Positions 51,764 to 60,903 are shown, counted from the first letter of the stretch. The stretch is 64,000 bases of DNA from an uncultured Oscillospiraceae bacterium (GCA_910583935.1 CAJTZM010000003.1:88944-152943); one strand, 5' to 3'. Notes: generated by a model not told the origin, from the sequence alone. Numbers and translations: made by a program.

Positions 51764-52639
51764 CTAGGATTCTCTTTCCCAAACAGCGGTGGAACCGCAG
51801 GGCAGCGAAAAGCCGGAGACGGTGACCGGAAGGCCGATTTCAGAGGCCCAGACCCGTCCTTCCCGACCAGAAGCCACTGTGACCCCCAACAGATACGCCA
51901 TCACCGAGGCCGGAAGCCCGGTGGTATAGGAATTGAGCAAAAAGAAAACCGCATTGTCTGAAAGGAGCTGGCTGGTCAAAGCCAGCAGATCATAAATCTG
52001 CTCCTCCAGCTTCCAGACCTCGCCGCCTGGTCCTCTCCCATAGGAGGGCGGATCCAGCAGGATCCCGTCATACCGGCTGCCGCGGCGGATTTCTCGCTCC
52101 ACAAACTTTTTGCAGTCGTCTACAATCCAGCGGATAGGCCTGTCCCCCAGCCCGGACAGCATCGCGTTTTCCCGCGCCCAGGCTACCATGCCTTTGGATG
52201 CATCTACATGGCAGACCGAAGCGCCCGCAGCCGCACAGGCCAGCGTGGCGCCGCCGGTGTAGGCGAAAAGGTTAAGCACCTTGACCGGCCGAGCCGCCTC
52301 CCGAATTTTTCGGTCCATAAAATCCCAATTGACCGCCTGTTCCGGAAACAAGCCCGTATGCTTAAAGCCGGTGGGGCTGACCTGAAAGGTCAGCTCTTTA
52401 TACCGAATCTGCCACTTCTCCTTATTAAGCGAGCGGTTTTGCCAGCTTCCGCCGCCGCTGCTGGAACGCAGATACCGGGCGTTCGCCTTTTTCCACATCG
52501 GATGCTCCTTAGGGGTATTCCAGATGATCTGCGGATCCGGCCGGATCAGCAGCACATCGCCCCACCGCTCCAGCTTTTCCCCGCCGGAGGTGTCGATAAT
52601 CTCATAATCCCTCCACTGGTCGGCAATTCTCATATCCAT
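51764..52639 (-). CDS. Class I SAM-dependent methyltransferase (RlmI-like)
   Basis: This protein has 291 residues. The methyltransferase core shows VLNLFAYTGGATLACAAAGA (SAM motif I) and the DPPSYGRG motif IV, typical of rRNA cytosine-C5 or N6-type RNA methyltransferases of the RlmI/RlmK group. It lacks the PUA domain. It starts directly after the glmM stop (TAG-ATG). Its own stop is in the same frame as ecfA1. Target base unknown. Confidence 0.88.
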   Translation of the reverse strand: MDMRIADQWRDYEIIDTSGGEKLERWGDVLLIRPDPQIIWNTPKEHPMWKKANARYLRSSSGGGSWQNRSLNKEKWQIRYKELTFQVSPTGFKHTGLFPEQAVNWDFMDRKIREAARPVKVLNLFAYTGGATLACAAAGASVCHVDASKGMVAWARENAMLSGLGDRPIRWIVDDCKKFVEREIRRGSRYDGILLDPPSYGRGPGGEVWKLEEQIYDLLALTSQLLSDNAVFFLLNSYTTGLPASVMAYLLGVTVASGREGRVWASEIGLPVTVSGFSLPCGSTAVWERES

Positions 52640-53980
52640 CTACCCCCGCTTAGCCTCAATCGCGGCGGCAATCTGTCCGGCGATTTCCTCGATCTGCGCG
52701 TAATCGGTGCCCTCTACCATCACCCGCACCAGCGGCTCGGTTCCGGATGGGCGCACCAACACCCGTCCCCGATCCCCCAAGCGGTCGTTCATTTCTTTAA
52801 ACAGATCGTCCAGTTCCCATAGGGTAGCCTTCAGCTCGTCATCCGCCTGCACATTTTTTAGCACCTGCGGATAGGTGGTCATCACGCGGCGCAGCGCCTC
52901 CAGCGGCCTTTTCTCCCGGATCAGAATATTCATCAAATGAATGGCCGAAAGCTGGCCGTCGCCGGTGGTCATATCGTCAAAAAAGATAATATGGCCGGAC
53001 TGCTCCCCACCTAAATTATACCCGTCCTGCATAATCGTTTTCAGCACATACCGATCCCCTACCTTAGTGGTCGGGGTGGCGATTCCCTGCTCCTTGGCAA
53101 AGTGGAACAGTCCTAAATTGGACATGACCGTTACCACCAGGCCGTTATTTTTGAGTTTTCCCCGTTTTTTCAGATCCAGCGCGAAAATCGCCATCAGCAC
53201 ATCCCCATCTACCAGATCGCCGTTTTGGTCCACCGCCAAACAGCGGTCCGCATCCCCGTCAAAGGCGAAGCCCAAATCGCAGCCATGCGCTTTGACGTAA
53301 GCCCGCAGCCCCTCCATATGGGTAGAGCCACAGCCCTGATTGACATTGATCCCATTGGGCTGGGCATTGAGCACATGGCATTCGGCGCCCAGGCGCTGAA
53401 AAATCTGCGGCGCGGTTACACTGGCGCAGCCGTTGGCGCAGTCTAATGCAACCTTCAGCCCCTCGAAGGAGCCCTCTCCTAGGGAAACCAGGTAGTCAAT
53501 ATAGCGGTCTATTCCATCAAAAGCAGCGGTTACCTGGCCGATTTTCTCCGGCGGCGCTTTGGGAGGGACCCGCTCATTGTCGATGACAATCGCTTCGATT
53601 TCCTCCTCCTCCTCATCGGAGAGCTTAAAGCCGGTACTGCTGATGATTTTAATGCCATTATCCTGAAACGGATTATGGGAGGCGGTAAGCATAATTCCCG
53701 CATCTGCCGCCAGCTCCCGAACCAAATAGGCCACCGCCGGCGTCGGCGTCACGCCCAAAAGCTGCACGTCGCACCCTACCGAGCACAGTCCCGCCGCCAT
53801 GGCCGATTCCAGCATGCTGGAGGATAGGCGGGTATCCCGCCCGATAATAAAGCGCGGCTTGCGCCCGATTTTTTCCCGGATGACCGTACCCGCCGCCTGG
53901 GCCACCTCCATGGCCAGATCAACGCTTAACTCCTTGTTGGCAATCCCGCGGATGCCGTCGGTTCCAAACAGTTTCCCCAT
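52640..53980 (-). CDS. glmM: Phosphoglucosamine mutase
   Basis: GlmM converts glucosamine-6-P to glucosamine-1-P for cell-wall UDP-GlcNAc. It has 446 residues with the phospho-serine S101 in TASHNP, the metal loop DGDADR and the sugar loop GGEQSGHI, and ends with RPSGTEPLVRVM. Length is standard. Located between ruvB and the methyltransferase on the same strand. Confidence 0.97.
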   Translation of the reverse strand: MGKLFGTDGIRGIANKELSVDLAMEVAQAAGTVIREKIGRKPRFIIGRDTRLSSSMLESAMAAGLCSVGCDVQLLGVTPTPAVAYLVRELAADAGIMLTASHNPFQDNGIKIISSTGFKLSDEEEEEIEAIVIDNERVPPKAPPEKIGQVTAAFDGIDRYIDYLVSLGEGSFEGLKVALDCANGCASVTAPQIFQRLGAECHVLNAQPNGINVNQGCGSTHMEGLRAYVKAHGCDLGFAFDGDADRCLAVDQNGDLVDGDVLMAIFALDLKKRGKLKNNGLVVTVMSNLGLFHFAKEQGIATPTTKVGDRYVLKTIMQDGYNLGGEQSGHIIFFDDMTTGDGQLSAIHLMNILIREKRPLEALRRVMTTYPQVLKNVQADDELKATLWELDDLFKEMNDRLGDRGRVLVRPSGTEPLVRVMVEGTDYAQIEEIAGQIAAAIEAKRG

Positions 53981-53995
53981 AACCTCGCTCCTTTA

Positions 53996-55081
53996 TTAAA
54001 AATCCAGCTTCAGCTGACCCTCGTTCTGCACGCCCGGCGCCTCCAGTCCCAAATGGCGGTATCCCAGCGGCGTTACGCAGCGGCCTCTGGGCGTACGGCT
54101 CAAAAAACCAATCTGCATCAAATACGGCTCATATACATCCTCCAGCGTCACCGCCTCCTCGCCGATGGCCGCTGCCAGCGTTTCCAGTCCCACCGGGCCG
54201 CCGCCGTAATTGCGGATGATGGTCAAAAGCATCCGCCGGTCGATGGAATCCAGGCCCAGACCGTCGATTTCCAGACGATCCAGCGCCTGCTTGGCGATGG
54301 GCAGCGTAATGGCGCCATCCCCTATAACCTGGGCGAAATCACGCACCCGTTTGAGCAGCCGGTTGGCAATTCGGGGTGTTCCCCGACTTCTGCGGGCCAG
54401 CTCGATGGATCCGTCGTAGTCACAGGGGATATTTAAAATCCCCGCGCTTCGCCGGATAATCTGCGACAGCTCCTCAGCCGTATACAATTCCAGACGCAAA
54501 AGTACGCCGAACCGATCCCGCAGCGGCGCGGTCAGCTGGCCGGCCCGGGTGGTGGCGCCCACCAGCGTAAAGTGAGGCAGGTCAATGCGGATGGAACGGG
54601 CCGACGGGCCCTTTCCGATGATAATATCCAGCGCGTAGTCTTCCATGGCCGGATACAGCACCTCCTCCACCGCCCGAGACAGCCGGTGGATCTCGTCGAT
54701 AAAAAGAATGTCGTTTTCCCCTAAATTGGTCAAGAGCGCCGCCAGGTCCCCCGGCTTTTCAATGGCTGGGCCGGAGGTAATGCGAAGGTTTACGTTCATC
54801 TCATTGGCAATGATGCCGGATAAGGTGGTCTTTCCAAGTCCAGGAGGGCCGTACAAAAGCACATGGTCCAACGGCTCCCCCCGCATGCGGGCCGCCTCGA
54901 TATACACCGCCATATTTTCCTTGGCCTTTTCCTGGCCGATGTATTCCTGCAGGGTTTTCGGGCGCAGGGACCCTTCAATATCCGAATCCTCCCGGCCATA
55001 CTCCGGCGTTACAATCCGGCTTTCAAAATCCGTTTCCTTTTCTATTGTCCCCCACCCCTTTTGCTTATTTTCCTGTGGCAA
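53996..55081 (-). CDS. ruvB: Holliday junction helicase RuvB
   Basis: RuvB drives branch migration with RuvA. It has Walker A GPPGLGKTT (78-86), LFIDEIHRL and sensor GATTRAG, and a C-terminal winged helix with DVYEPYLMQIGFL. The TTG at 55081 has only AAAGG nearby and gives 361 residues, longer than most. An in-frame ATA-GAA at 55045 behind AAGGGGTGGGGG would give 349 residues. Overlaps ruvA by 17 bp if TTG is used. Confidence 0.95.
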   Translation of the reverse strand: MPQENKQKGWGTIEKETDFESRIVTPEYGREDSDIEGSLRPKTLQEYIGQEKAKENMAVYIEAARMRGEPLDHVLLYGPPGLGKTTLSGIIANEMNVNLRITSGPAIEKPGDLAALLTNLGENDILFIDEIHRLSRAVEEVLYPAMEDYALDIIIGKGPSARSIRIDLPHFTLVGATTRAGQLTAPLRDRFGVLLRLELYTAEELSQIIRRSAGILNIPCDYDGSIELARRSRGTPRIANRLLKRVRDFAQVIGDGAITLPIAKQALDRLEIDGLGLDSIDRRMLLTIIRNYGGGPVGLETLAAAIGEEAVTLEDVYEPYLMQIGFLSRTPRGRCVTPLGYRHLGLEAPGVQNEGQLKLDF

Positions 55082-55673
55082 TGGCCTTTAATCCCAGACG
55101 GATCAGCTCCTCTACCGGCAGGGACGAATCCAGCCTCGCCATAGCGGACGCCGCCTCCGACTGGGAGTATCCCAACACCACCAGCGCGCTGACCGCCTCC
55201 TGTACGTTTGTGCCCGCCAGAAGTGCCGTAGCCGGAATGTCGTCCATTCCCACTCCTTTGGCAATCTGCTCATTCTGCACCTTGTCTTTTAATTCCAAAA
55301 TCAGCCGTTGGGCCAGCTTCGGCCCTACTCCCTGGGCGCGGGTAATGGATTTGACGTCCCCCGTGGCCACGCAGAGGGCAAATTTTTCCGGCGAAAGCTG
55401 AGACAAAATCGCCAGCGCCGCCTTCGGCCCTACCCCAGAGACGGTTAAAAGCATCTTAAAACAGCTTAGCTCCCCTTGGTCGGAAAAGCCGTACAGATCC
55501 ATTGCATCCTCCCGGACCAGAAAACAGGTGTACAGCATAACCTCCGACTGAAGGGCCGGCAGCTTGGAGAGCGTGTTGTTGGTCGTTTTCAGCGCGAAGG
55601 CAACCCCCCCGCATTCCACTGCAGCCATTCCCTCCTCCACATGGATAAGCCTGCCGCGCACACTATAAATCAT
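55065..55673 (-). CDS. ruvA: Holliday junction complex subunit RuvA
   Basis: RuvA binds the four-way junction. It has 202 residues: an OB-fold (1-65), two helix-hairpin-helix motifs (LLTVSGVGPKAALAIL and ITRAQGVGPKLAQRLI) and a C-terminal domain that contacts RuvB. Standard length. GGGGG before the ATG; lies 16 bp after ruvC. Confidence 0.97.
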   Translation of the reverse strand: MIYSVRGRLIHVEEGMAAVECGGVAFALKTTNNTLSKLPALQSEVMLYTCFLVREDAMDLYGFSDQGELSCFKMLLTVSGVGPKAALAILSQLSPEKFALCVATGDVKSITRAQGVGPKLAQRLILELKDKVQNEQIAKGVGMDDIPATALLAGTNVQEAVSALVVLGYSQSEAASAMARLDSSLPVEELIRLGLKAIATGK

Positions 55674-55689
55674 AACGCTTTTCCCCCTG

Positions 55690-56190
55690 TCAGCAATATT
55701 GTTTCAGCCGGTTCATCAGCGAGCCGGAGGAATGGGCGTGGCAGATGGCGATAGCCAGCGCGTCCGCCGTATCGTCCGGCTTGGGGACCGCGTCCAGATG
55801 CAGCAGCATTCGGGTCATTTCCTGCACCTGCTTTTTCACCGCCTGGCCGTAGCCCACCACCGATGATTTCACCTGCAACGGGGTGTACTCAAACAGCTCA
55901 ACCCCCTCCAGCCGCGCGGCCAGAAGAATCACCCCTCTGGCCTGGGCTACGTCGATAGCCGTTTTCTGGTTGTTTTGAAAATACAGCTTTTCCACTGCCA
56001 TCGCCTGGGGATGGTATTGAGACAAAAGCATCTGCATTTCCCGATAAATCATTTCCAGCCGCTGGGGGAATTCCATCCCCGCCGGGGTGGTGATCGCGCC
56101 ATAATCTACTGTACGAAACCGGTTGCTTTGATATTCCACCAATCCGTAGCCTACAATAGCATATCCTGGATCAATCCCTAAAATCAACAT
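55690..56190 (-). CDS. ruvC: Holliday junction resolvase RuvC
   Basis: RuvC cuts the junction. It has 166 residues with the four acidic residues D7, E67, D140 and D143. First gene of ruvC-ruvA-ruvB. The gap 56191-56445 upstream holds only the oppositely directed tRNA promoter. Confidence 0.97.
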   Translation of the reverse strand: MLILGIDPGYAIVGYGLVEYQSNRFRTVDYGAITTPAGMEFPQRLEMIYREMQMLLSQYHPQAMAVEKLYFQNNQKTAIDVAQARGVILLAARLEGVELFEYTPLQVKSSVVGYGQAVKKQVQEMTRMLLHLDAVPKPDDTADALAIAICHAHSSGSLMNRLKQYC

Positions 56191-56445
56191 ATATACCGCC
56201 TATCCTGCGCGATTCCACAAATCCGGTTTCTGCAAATACTTTTTGGTCTTTTCCTGCACAAAACCGGGCTTTTCCGTACGCACAAATTCCCATATCCGCA
56301 TAATTATAGCATAAACCCATTTTCGAAACAACATTCCCACCGGATTTTCCCCATCGTTTAGCGGCGAAAAAGGCCGTCGAAAGCCGGTTTTGCAGCGCCA
56401 GGGGCAAAAGGTTCAGATTTTGTTCAAAATTTTTTTAAAAAATTC

Positions 56446-56474
56446 TTGCATTTTAAGCGATAAGCAGTTATAAT
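56446..56474 (+). promoter_or_regulatory. Promoter of tRNA-Val
   Basis: TTGCAT (56446-56451), a 17-bp spacer and TATAAT (56469-56474), 21 bp before the tRNA. Confidence 0.8.
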
Positions 56475-56495
56475 AAGATCTGTTATTTTATGTAT

Positions 56496-56571
56496 GGACG
56501 ATTAGCGCAGCTGGTAGCGCATCCGCTTGACGTGCGGGAGGTCAGGGGTTCAAGTCCCTTATCGTCCACCA
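56496..56571 (+). tRNA. tRNA-Val (GAC)
   Basis: Acceptor GGACGAT/ATCGTCC, anticodon loop TTGACGT, T-arm AGGGGTTCAAGTCCCTT, encoded CCA. Confidence 0.95.
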
Positions 56572-56642
56572 GGGGTGCTGTTCCTGCAATAGTGGGGGCG
56601 GCATTTTTTTACCCTTTTTCGTTTTTAGCCTTTGAAGATGGG

Positions 56643-56682
56643 AAAAAGTGCATGGAAGGCGGCCGCCTCCCATGCACTTTTT
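56643..56682. terminator. Terminator between tRNA-Val and the ABC exporter
   Basis: AAAAAGTGCATGG (56643-56655) and CCATGCACTTTTT (56670-56682) enclose a GGCGGCCGCC core. A5 and T5 ends allow use from both sides; it is 3 bp from the exporter stop. Confidence 0.85.
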
Positions 56683-56685
56683 GAT

Positions 56686-58437
56686 TTATTCCATCCAATC
56701 AGCCCCACCGCTGCCCGGCTGGAACTGAGCCTCATACAGTTTTTTGTAAACGCCGCCTTTTTCCAGCAGCGCTTCATGGGCGCCCTGTTCCACAACGCGG
56801 CCTTTGGTGATCACCGCAATTTCGTCGGCGTTTTTGATGGTGGACAGCCGGTGGGCTACTACAATCGTTGTCCGGCCCTGACACAAATCGTCCAGCGCCT
56901 TTTGAATCAGCGCTTCGGTCGTGTTATCCAGCGCACTGGTAGCCTCGTCCAGAATCAAAATGGCGGGATTTTTCAAAAACACCCGGGCGATGGACAGACG
57001 CTGCTTCTGCCCGCCGGAAAGCCTGACTCCCCGCTCACCAATGTTCGTCTGATACCCCTCGGGTAGGCTCATGACATAGTCGTGAATATTGGCCCGCTTG
57101 GCCGCCTCGATTATCTGCTCCTCGCCGGCGTCCAGATCGCCGTAGGCAATATTGTCACGGATGCTGCCGTTAAACAGAAATACATCCTGCTGGACAATGC
57201 CGATATTTTTGCGCAGGGACTGGAAGGTCAGATCGTTGACCGGCACCCCGTCGATTCGGATCTCGCCGCTTTCCAACGGGTAGAAATTCGGTATCAGATG
57301 GCAGATCGTTGTCTTACCGCCGCCGGAGGGGCCCACCAGCGCCAGCTTTTCGCCGGGCCGGATGGTAAGGCTAACGTCGTGCAGCACCTCTTTTTTGTCG
57401 TCATAGGTAAAGTTTACCTTGTCAAACTGGATCTCCCCTTTAACCTGCGTCAGTTCCCTGGCGTTGGGATTTTCCCTCTCCACCGGCTGGTCAAGCATTT
57501 CACAAAAGCGCTGGAAGCCGGTCATGCCGTTTTGATACTGCTCCATAAAGTTAATGAGCTTTTTCACCGGATTAATAAACAGGTTGACAAACAGCATAAA
57601 CGCGGCAAAGTCCCCATAGCTGATCACCCCGCGGTAGGTGAAAACACCGCCAGCCAAGATCACCACCACATTAAACAGATCGGTGATAAAGCCGGTCCCG
57701 GCGAAAAACTGCCCCATGGCTTTGTAGGACATCTCTCTGGCCTTAACAAATTTCCCGTTGCCCGATTGGAATTTCTCCTCCTCAAAGCCGCTGTTGGTGA
57801 AGGCCTTGGAAACCCGGATGCCGGAGATGCTGCTTTCCAGGGTAGCGTTGACCACCGCTACCCTGCGGCGGCTTTCCATAAACGCCGCGTTCATCCTTTT
57901 GCGCATAGACATGGAAAACCAGACCAGCACGGGAATAAACAAAAAGATAATCACCGTTAAAAGCAGGTTGATGCTGGAAAGGTAGACAAAAGAGCCGATA
58001 ATCATCACCGAGGATATGAAGATATCCTCCGGCCCGTGGTGGGCCAGCTCGGAAATGTCCTGCAAATCATTGACCACACGGGACATAATGCTGCCGGTCT
58101 CATTCTCGTCAAAAAAGGAAAAGGGCAGCTTTTGCAGATGCCGGAACAGATCCCGGCGCATATCCGCCTGCATATAAACGCCCACCATATGGCCATAGTA
58201 CTGGACAAAATAGCTTAACAGCATCTTGATAAAATAAATCGCCACCAGCGCGGCCGAAAAAAGTAAAAGCAGCCGCAGCTGCCGGTTGGGGATATAGTCG
58301 TTGAGCATACTGCGGGTGATCATCGGATAAAACAAATCGCATACCGCAATAAAAAAGGCAGCAGCCATATCCATAAAAAACAGCTTTTTCTGCGGCTTAT
58401 AATACTTGATAAAACGTCGAATCATCCCAAAACCCAT
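56686..58437 (-). CDS. ABC exporter, fused membrane and ATPase domains
   Basis: This half-transporter has 583 residues: six membrane helices (about 15-300), then an ATPase with GPSGGGKTT, signature VRLSGGQKQR, Walker B AILILDEATSALD and H in AHRLSTI. It resembles MsbA/LmrA-type multidrug or lipid exporters and would work as a homodimer. GAGGAAGGA sits before the ATG. Monocistronic; substrate unknown. Confidence 0.94.
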   Translation of the reverse strand: MGFGMIRRFIKYYKPQKKLFFMDMAAAFFIAVCDLFYPMITRSMLNDYIPNRQLRLLLLFSAALVAIYFIKMLLSYFVQYYGHMVGVYMQADMRRDLFRHLQKLPFSFFDENETGSIMSRVVNDLQDISELAHHGPEDIFISSVMIIGSFVYLSSINLLLTVIIFLFIPVLVWFSMSMRKRMNAAFMESRRRVAVVNATLESSISGIRVSKAFTNSGFEEEKFQSGNGKFVKAREMSYKAMGQFFAGTGFITDLFNVVVILAGGVFTYRGVISYGDFAAFMLFVNLFINPVKKLINFMEQYQNGMTGFQRFCEMLDQPVERENPNARELTQVKGEIQFDKVNFTYDDKKEVLHDVSLTIRPGEKLALVGPSGGGKTTICHLIPNFYPLESGEIRIDGVPVNDLTFQSLRKNIGIVQQDVFLFNGSIRDNIAYGDLDAGEEQIIEAAKRANIHDYVMSLPEGYQTNIGERGVRLSGGQKQRLSIARVFLKNPAILILDEATSALDNTTEALIQKALDDLCQGRTTIVVAHRLSTIKNADEIAVITKGRVVEQGAHEALLEKGGVYKKLYEAQFQPGSGGADWME

Positions 58438-58545
58438 TCCTTCCTCTTTTTCCGTCTACAGTTCTTCTCCAACGCATTATATCATAGCACAAAACTGGGA
58501 TTTGGAAAAGCTTTTTCTGAGAAAAGGGCTCTTTCCTCTCCCGCG

Positions 58546-58574
58546 TTGACTTTCCCCCGGCGTTTTATTATACT
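58546..58574 (+). promoter_or_regulatory. Promoter of the yaaA operon
   Basis: TTGACT (58546-58551), a 17-bp spacer and TATACT (58569-58574), about 80 bp before the leader ORF. No peroxide-regulator (PerR) box is evident by eye. Confidence 0.8.
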
Positions 58575-58656
58575 ATTGACACAGCCGCTTTCCTTTGGTT
58601 TTTCGCGGACCGGCGGCCATAGCCCGCCAAAAGGGAGCCGCTGGGAGGTGACAAGG

Positions 58657-58686
58657 ATGGAACAAAGTCCCGCCGTTTGCCGATGA
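58657..58686 (+). CDS. Nine-codon leader ORF coupled to yaaA
   Basis: ATG GAA CAA... reads MEQSPAVCR and stops with TGA whose bases overlap the yaaA ATG (ATGA at 58683). The only strong ribosome site in the region, GGGAGGTG (58643-58650), sits 6 nt before this ATG, while yaaA itself has none. Translation of yaaA therefore probably depends on termination and restart after this leader. Confidence 0.55.
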   Translation: MEQSPAVCR

Positions 58687-59453
58687 AAATCCTAATATCC
58701 CCGGCCAAAAAAATGCAGGTGGATACGGACAGTCTGGACTGCCGGGGAATGCCGGTATTCCTTTCCCGAGCCCAACGGCTCTTGGCCGCGCTTCGCGCCC
58801 TTTCGCCCGACGAGCGCCGGACTTTGTGGAAATGCAGCCTGCCGCTGGCCCGCCAAAACGACCGTTTTTTGCAGCAGGCGGATCTATGCCAAAACCTTAC
58901 TCCCGCGCTGCTGGCCTACGACGGAATTCAGTATCAATATATGGCGCCGGGGGTTTTTACCTATGAAGAATTCGACTACGTCCAAGCGCACCTGCGCATT
59001 CTTTCCGGCTTTTATGGGCTGCTGCGCCCCTTTGACGGAGTCGTCCCCTACCGGCTGGAAATGCAGGCAAAGCTTTTGGTGGACGGCGCCGCCGATCTGT
59101 ACGCCTTTTGGGGCGATTGCCTTGCCCACAGCCTAGCGGCGGAAACGGACGTGATTGTGAATCTCGCCTCCCGGGAGTACAGCCGCAGCGTGCTCCCCCA
59201 CCTGCCGTCAGGCGTTCGGGTGGTCAGCTGCATTTTCGGCGAGGAAACGGACGGCCGGATCGTGGAAAAAGCGACCCTTTGCAAAATGGCCCGGGGCGAG
59301 ATGGTCCGCTACATGGCCCAGCACCGCTGCCAAACGCCGGAGGAAATCCAGCGCTTTGATCGTCTCGGCTTTTGCTTCGCGCCGGAATACTCGGACGAAA
59401 AAATCTATGTTTTTAGGAAAGAAGGAAAAAAAGATGCTGTCAGCTGGAAGTAA
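58683..59453 (+). CDS. yaaA: YaaA-family peroxide stress protein
   Basis: YaaA lowers free iron and oxidative damage in E. coli. The protein has 256 residues with the opening MKILISPAKKM, GLYG-like GFYGLLRPFD and the IVNLASREYS and GRIVEKATLCKMARGEMVRY blocks. The ATG at 58683 is preferred over a TTG two codons earlier because it overlaps the leader stop. Operon with a thiol peroxidase and a MutT protein, all with oxidative-damage roles. Confidence 0.92.
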   Translation: MKILISPAKKMQVDTDSLDCRGMPVFLSRAQRLLAALRALSPDERRTLWKCSLPLARQNDRFLQQADLCQNLTPALLAYDGIQYQYMAPGVFTYEEFDYVQAHLRILSGFYGLLRPFDGVVPYRLEMQAKLLVDGAADLYAFWGDCLAHSLAAETDVIVNLASREYSRSVLPHLPSGVRVVSCIFGEETDGRIVEKATLCKMARGEMVRYMAQHRCQTPEEIQRFDRLGFCFAPEYSDEKIYVFRKEGKKDAVSWK

Positions 59454-59895
59454 GGCTCCTCAGTTTACCCTCCCGGACAAGGACGGCAATCCAGTCAGCC
59501 TGTCCGACTTTTTCGGAAAAAAAGTGGTCCTCTATTTTTATCCCAAAGACAACACCCCCGGCTGCACCCGACAGGCCTGCGCCTTTGCCGAACGTCTGGC
59601 GGATTTTGACCGTCTCGGGGCGGTGGTGATCGGCGTCAGCAAGGATTCGGTGGCCTCTCACCAAAGGTTTGCCCAAAAGCACAATCTTCCCTTTTTGCTT
59701 CTTTCCGACCCGGAGCTGCAGGTCATCCAGGCATACGGCGTATGGCAGGAAAAAAAGCTCTACGGCAAGGTGAGCATGGGGGTGGTTCGTTCCACCTATC
59801 TCATCGACGAAAGCGGGATGATTGAGCAGGTAATGCCCAAGGTAAAACCCGACCAGAACGCCGCCGAAATTTTGGCGTATTGGGGAATCGATTAG
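59434..59895 (+). CDS. bcp: Thiol peroxidase (BCP/PrxQ type)
   Basis: This enzyme reduces peroxides with thioredoxin. It has 153 residues; peroxidatic C44 in DNTPGCTRQAC and resolving C49, the five-residue spacing of the BCP alpha2 type. ATG at 59434 has GAAGGA at 8 nt. Overlaps the yaaA stop by 20 bp, so it is coupled. Confidence 0.96.
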   Translation: MLSAGSKAPQFTLPDKDGNPVSLSDFFGKKVVLYFYPKDNTPGCTRQACAFAERLADFDRLGAVVIGVSKDSVASHQRFAQKHNLPFLLLSDPELQVIQAYGVWQEKKLYGKVSMGVVRSTYLIDESGMIEQVMPKVKPDQNAAEILAYWGID

Positions 59896-59907
59896 GAGGA
59901 TGCGCAG

Positions 59908-60327
59908 ATGACCGAGGTAGTAGCCGCCCTCATCTGGCAGGGGGATCGATTTTTAATCTGCCAGCGACCGCCCCACAAGGCCCGGGGACTTTTGTGGGAA
60001 TTTGCCGGCGGCAAGGTGGAGACGGGGGAAACGAAAGAGCAGGCGCTCATCCGTGAATGTCAGGAGGAATTGGCCGTTACCCTGTCGGTACAGGACGTTT
60101 TTATGGAAGTAACCCATACCTATCCGGACCTAACCGTCCATCTGACCTTATTAAACGCCCAAATCGAGTCCGGCGTTCTGCAAAAAAGAGAGCACGCCGA
60201 TTTGCGGTGGATTTGCGTCTCCCAGGCGGACCAATATCCCTTCTGCCCGGCGGACGAGCCGATTTTGCAGGCGCTGAAAAACGCCGGGCCACCGTCTGCC
60301 AATGGAAAAGAAGGCGTTTGTCCATGA
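59908..60327 (+). CDS. MutT-type Nudix hydrolase (8-oxo-dGTP diphosphatase)
   Basis: This enzyme has 139 residues with a Nudix box GKVETGETKEQALIRECQEE (residues 35-54; the usual Gly after EE is Ala). MutT-like enzymes remove oxidised dGTP. AGGAGG lies 8 nt before the ATG. Sits 12 bp after bcp, in keeping with an oxidative-stress operon. Confidence 0.92.
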   Translation: MTEVVAALIWQGDRFLICQRPPHKARGLLWEFAGGKVETGETKEQALIRECQEELAVTLSVQDVFMEVTHTYPDLTVHLTLLNAQIESGVLQKREHADLRWICVSQADQYPFCPADEPILQALKNAGPPSANGKEGVCP

Positions 60328-60668
60328 CCACACGGGAAGAGGCTATCGCCGCCTGCTTGGAACTGCCCGGCGCCTATGAGGATTACCCCTTTCGCGACGA
60401 CAACTGGACGGTACTGCGGCACCGGGCCAACCGAAAAATTTTCGCCATGGTCTTTGAGCGGCAGGGCCGTATTTGGATCAACGTCAAAGCCGAGCCGATG
60501 CAGGGGGACTTCTGGCGGCGGGCGTTTTCCGCCGTGGTGCCTGCATATCATATGAACAAAGAGCATTGGCTCAGCATCATTTTAGACGGGAGTATGGCGG
60601 ACGGCGATATTTTGCGCCTGATCGAAGACAGCTTTGCCCTGACCGCGCCGAAACGAAAAAAGAAATAA
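60324..60668 (+). CDS. MmcQ/YjbR-family protein
   Basis: This 114-residue protein shows the DUF419 pattern: ACLELPGAYEDYPFRDDNWTVLRH, KIFAMVFERQGRIWINVKAEP and HWLSIILDG. The fold is CyaY-like; DNA binding has been suggested for the family but the role is open. Starts in the mutT stop (ATGA). Last gene of the operon; basic KRKKK tail. Confidence 0.9.
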   Translation: MTTREEAIAACLELPGAYEDYPFRDDNWTVLRHRANRKIFAMVFERQGRIWINVKAEPMQGDFWRRAFSAVVPAYHMNKEHWLSIILDGSMADGDILRLIEDSFALTAPKRKKK

Positions 60669-60703
60669 AGCCATTTGGACCGAATCCAATGAAAAGCCCC
60701 CAT

Positions 60704-60748
60704 AAGGGAGACACTTCGTAAAGAAATTGTCTCCCTTTTGCTTTTTAT
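60704..60748 (+). terminator. Terminator of the yaaA operon
   Basis: AAGGGAGACA (60704-60713) and TGTCTCCCTT (60728-60737) form a 10-bp stem followed by TTGCTTTTT. Confidence 0.85.
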
Positions 60749-60864
60749 AACAGTCAAAATGATTAGATTGCAATTTGCATAAGGAAACAACCGCATCTCC
60801 ATGCGTAACGAACATCGGCTTGCTATCCCCACAATCCGAATTTGCAATCTGACGGCACACATGC

Positions 60865-60903
60865 TTCACCGTTCATCCAACTGAGAGTTGGATGAACGGT
60901 GAA
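60865..60903. repeat. Perfect 18-bp hairpin before the AT-rich XRE gene
   Basis: TTCACCGTTCATCCAACT (60865-60882), loop gag, AGTTGGATGAACGGTGAA (60886-60903). There is no T-run after it. The 325-bp gap 60669-60993 holds this, the terminator and the promoter at 60929. Confidence 0.75.

Noticed and set aside
60057..60668. A 203-codon frame starting inside mutT that includes the MmcQ-like gene
   Set aside because: The real gene starts at 60324 with an ATGA overlap; the earlier part is the mutT sequence in another frame.
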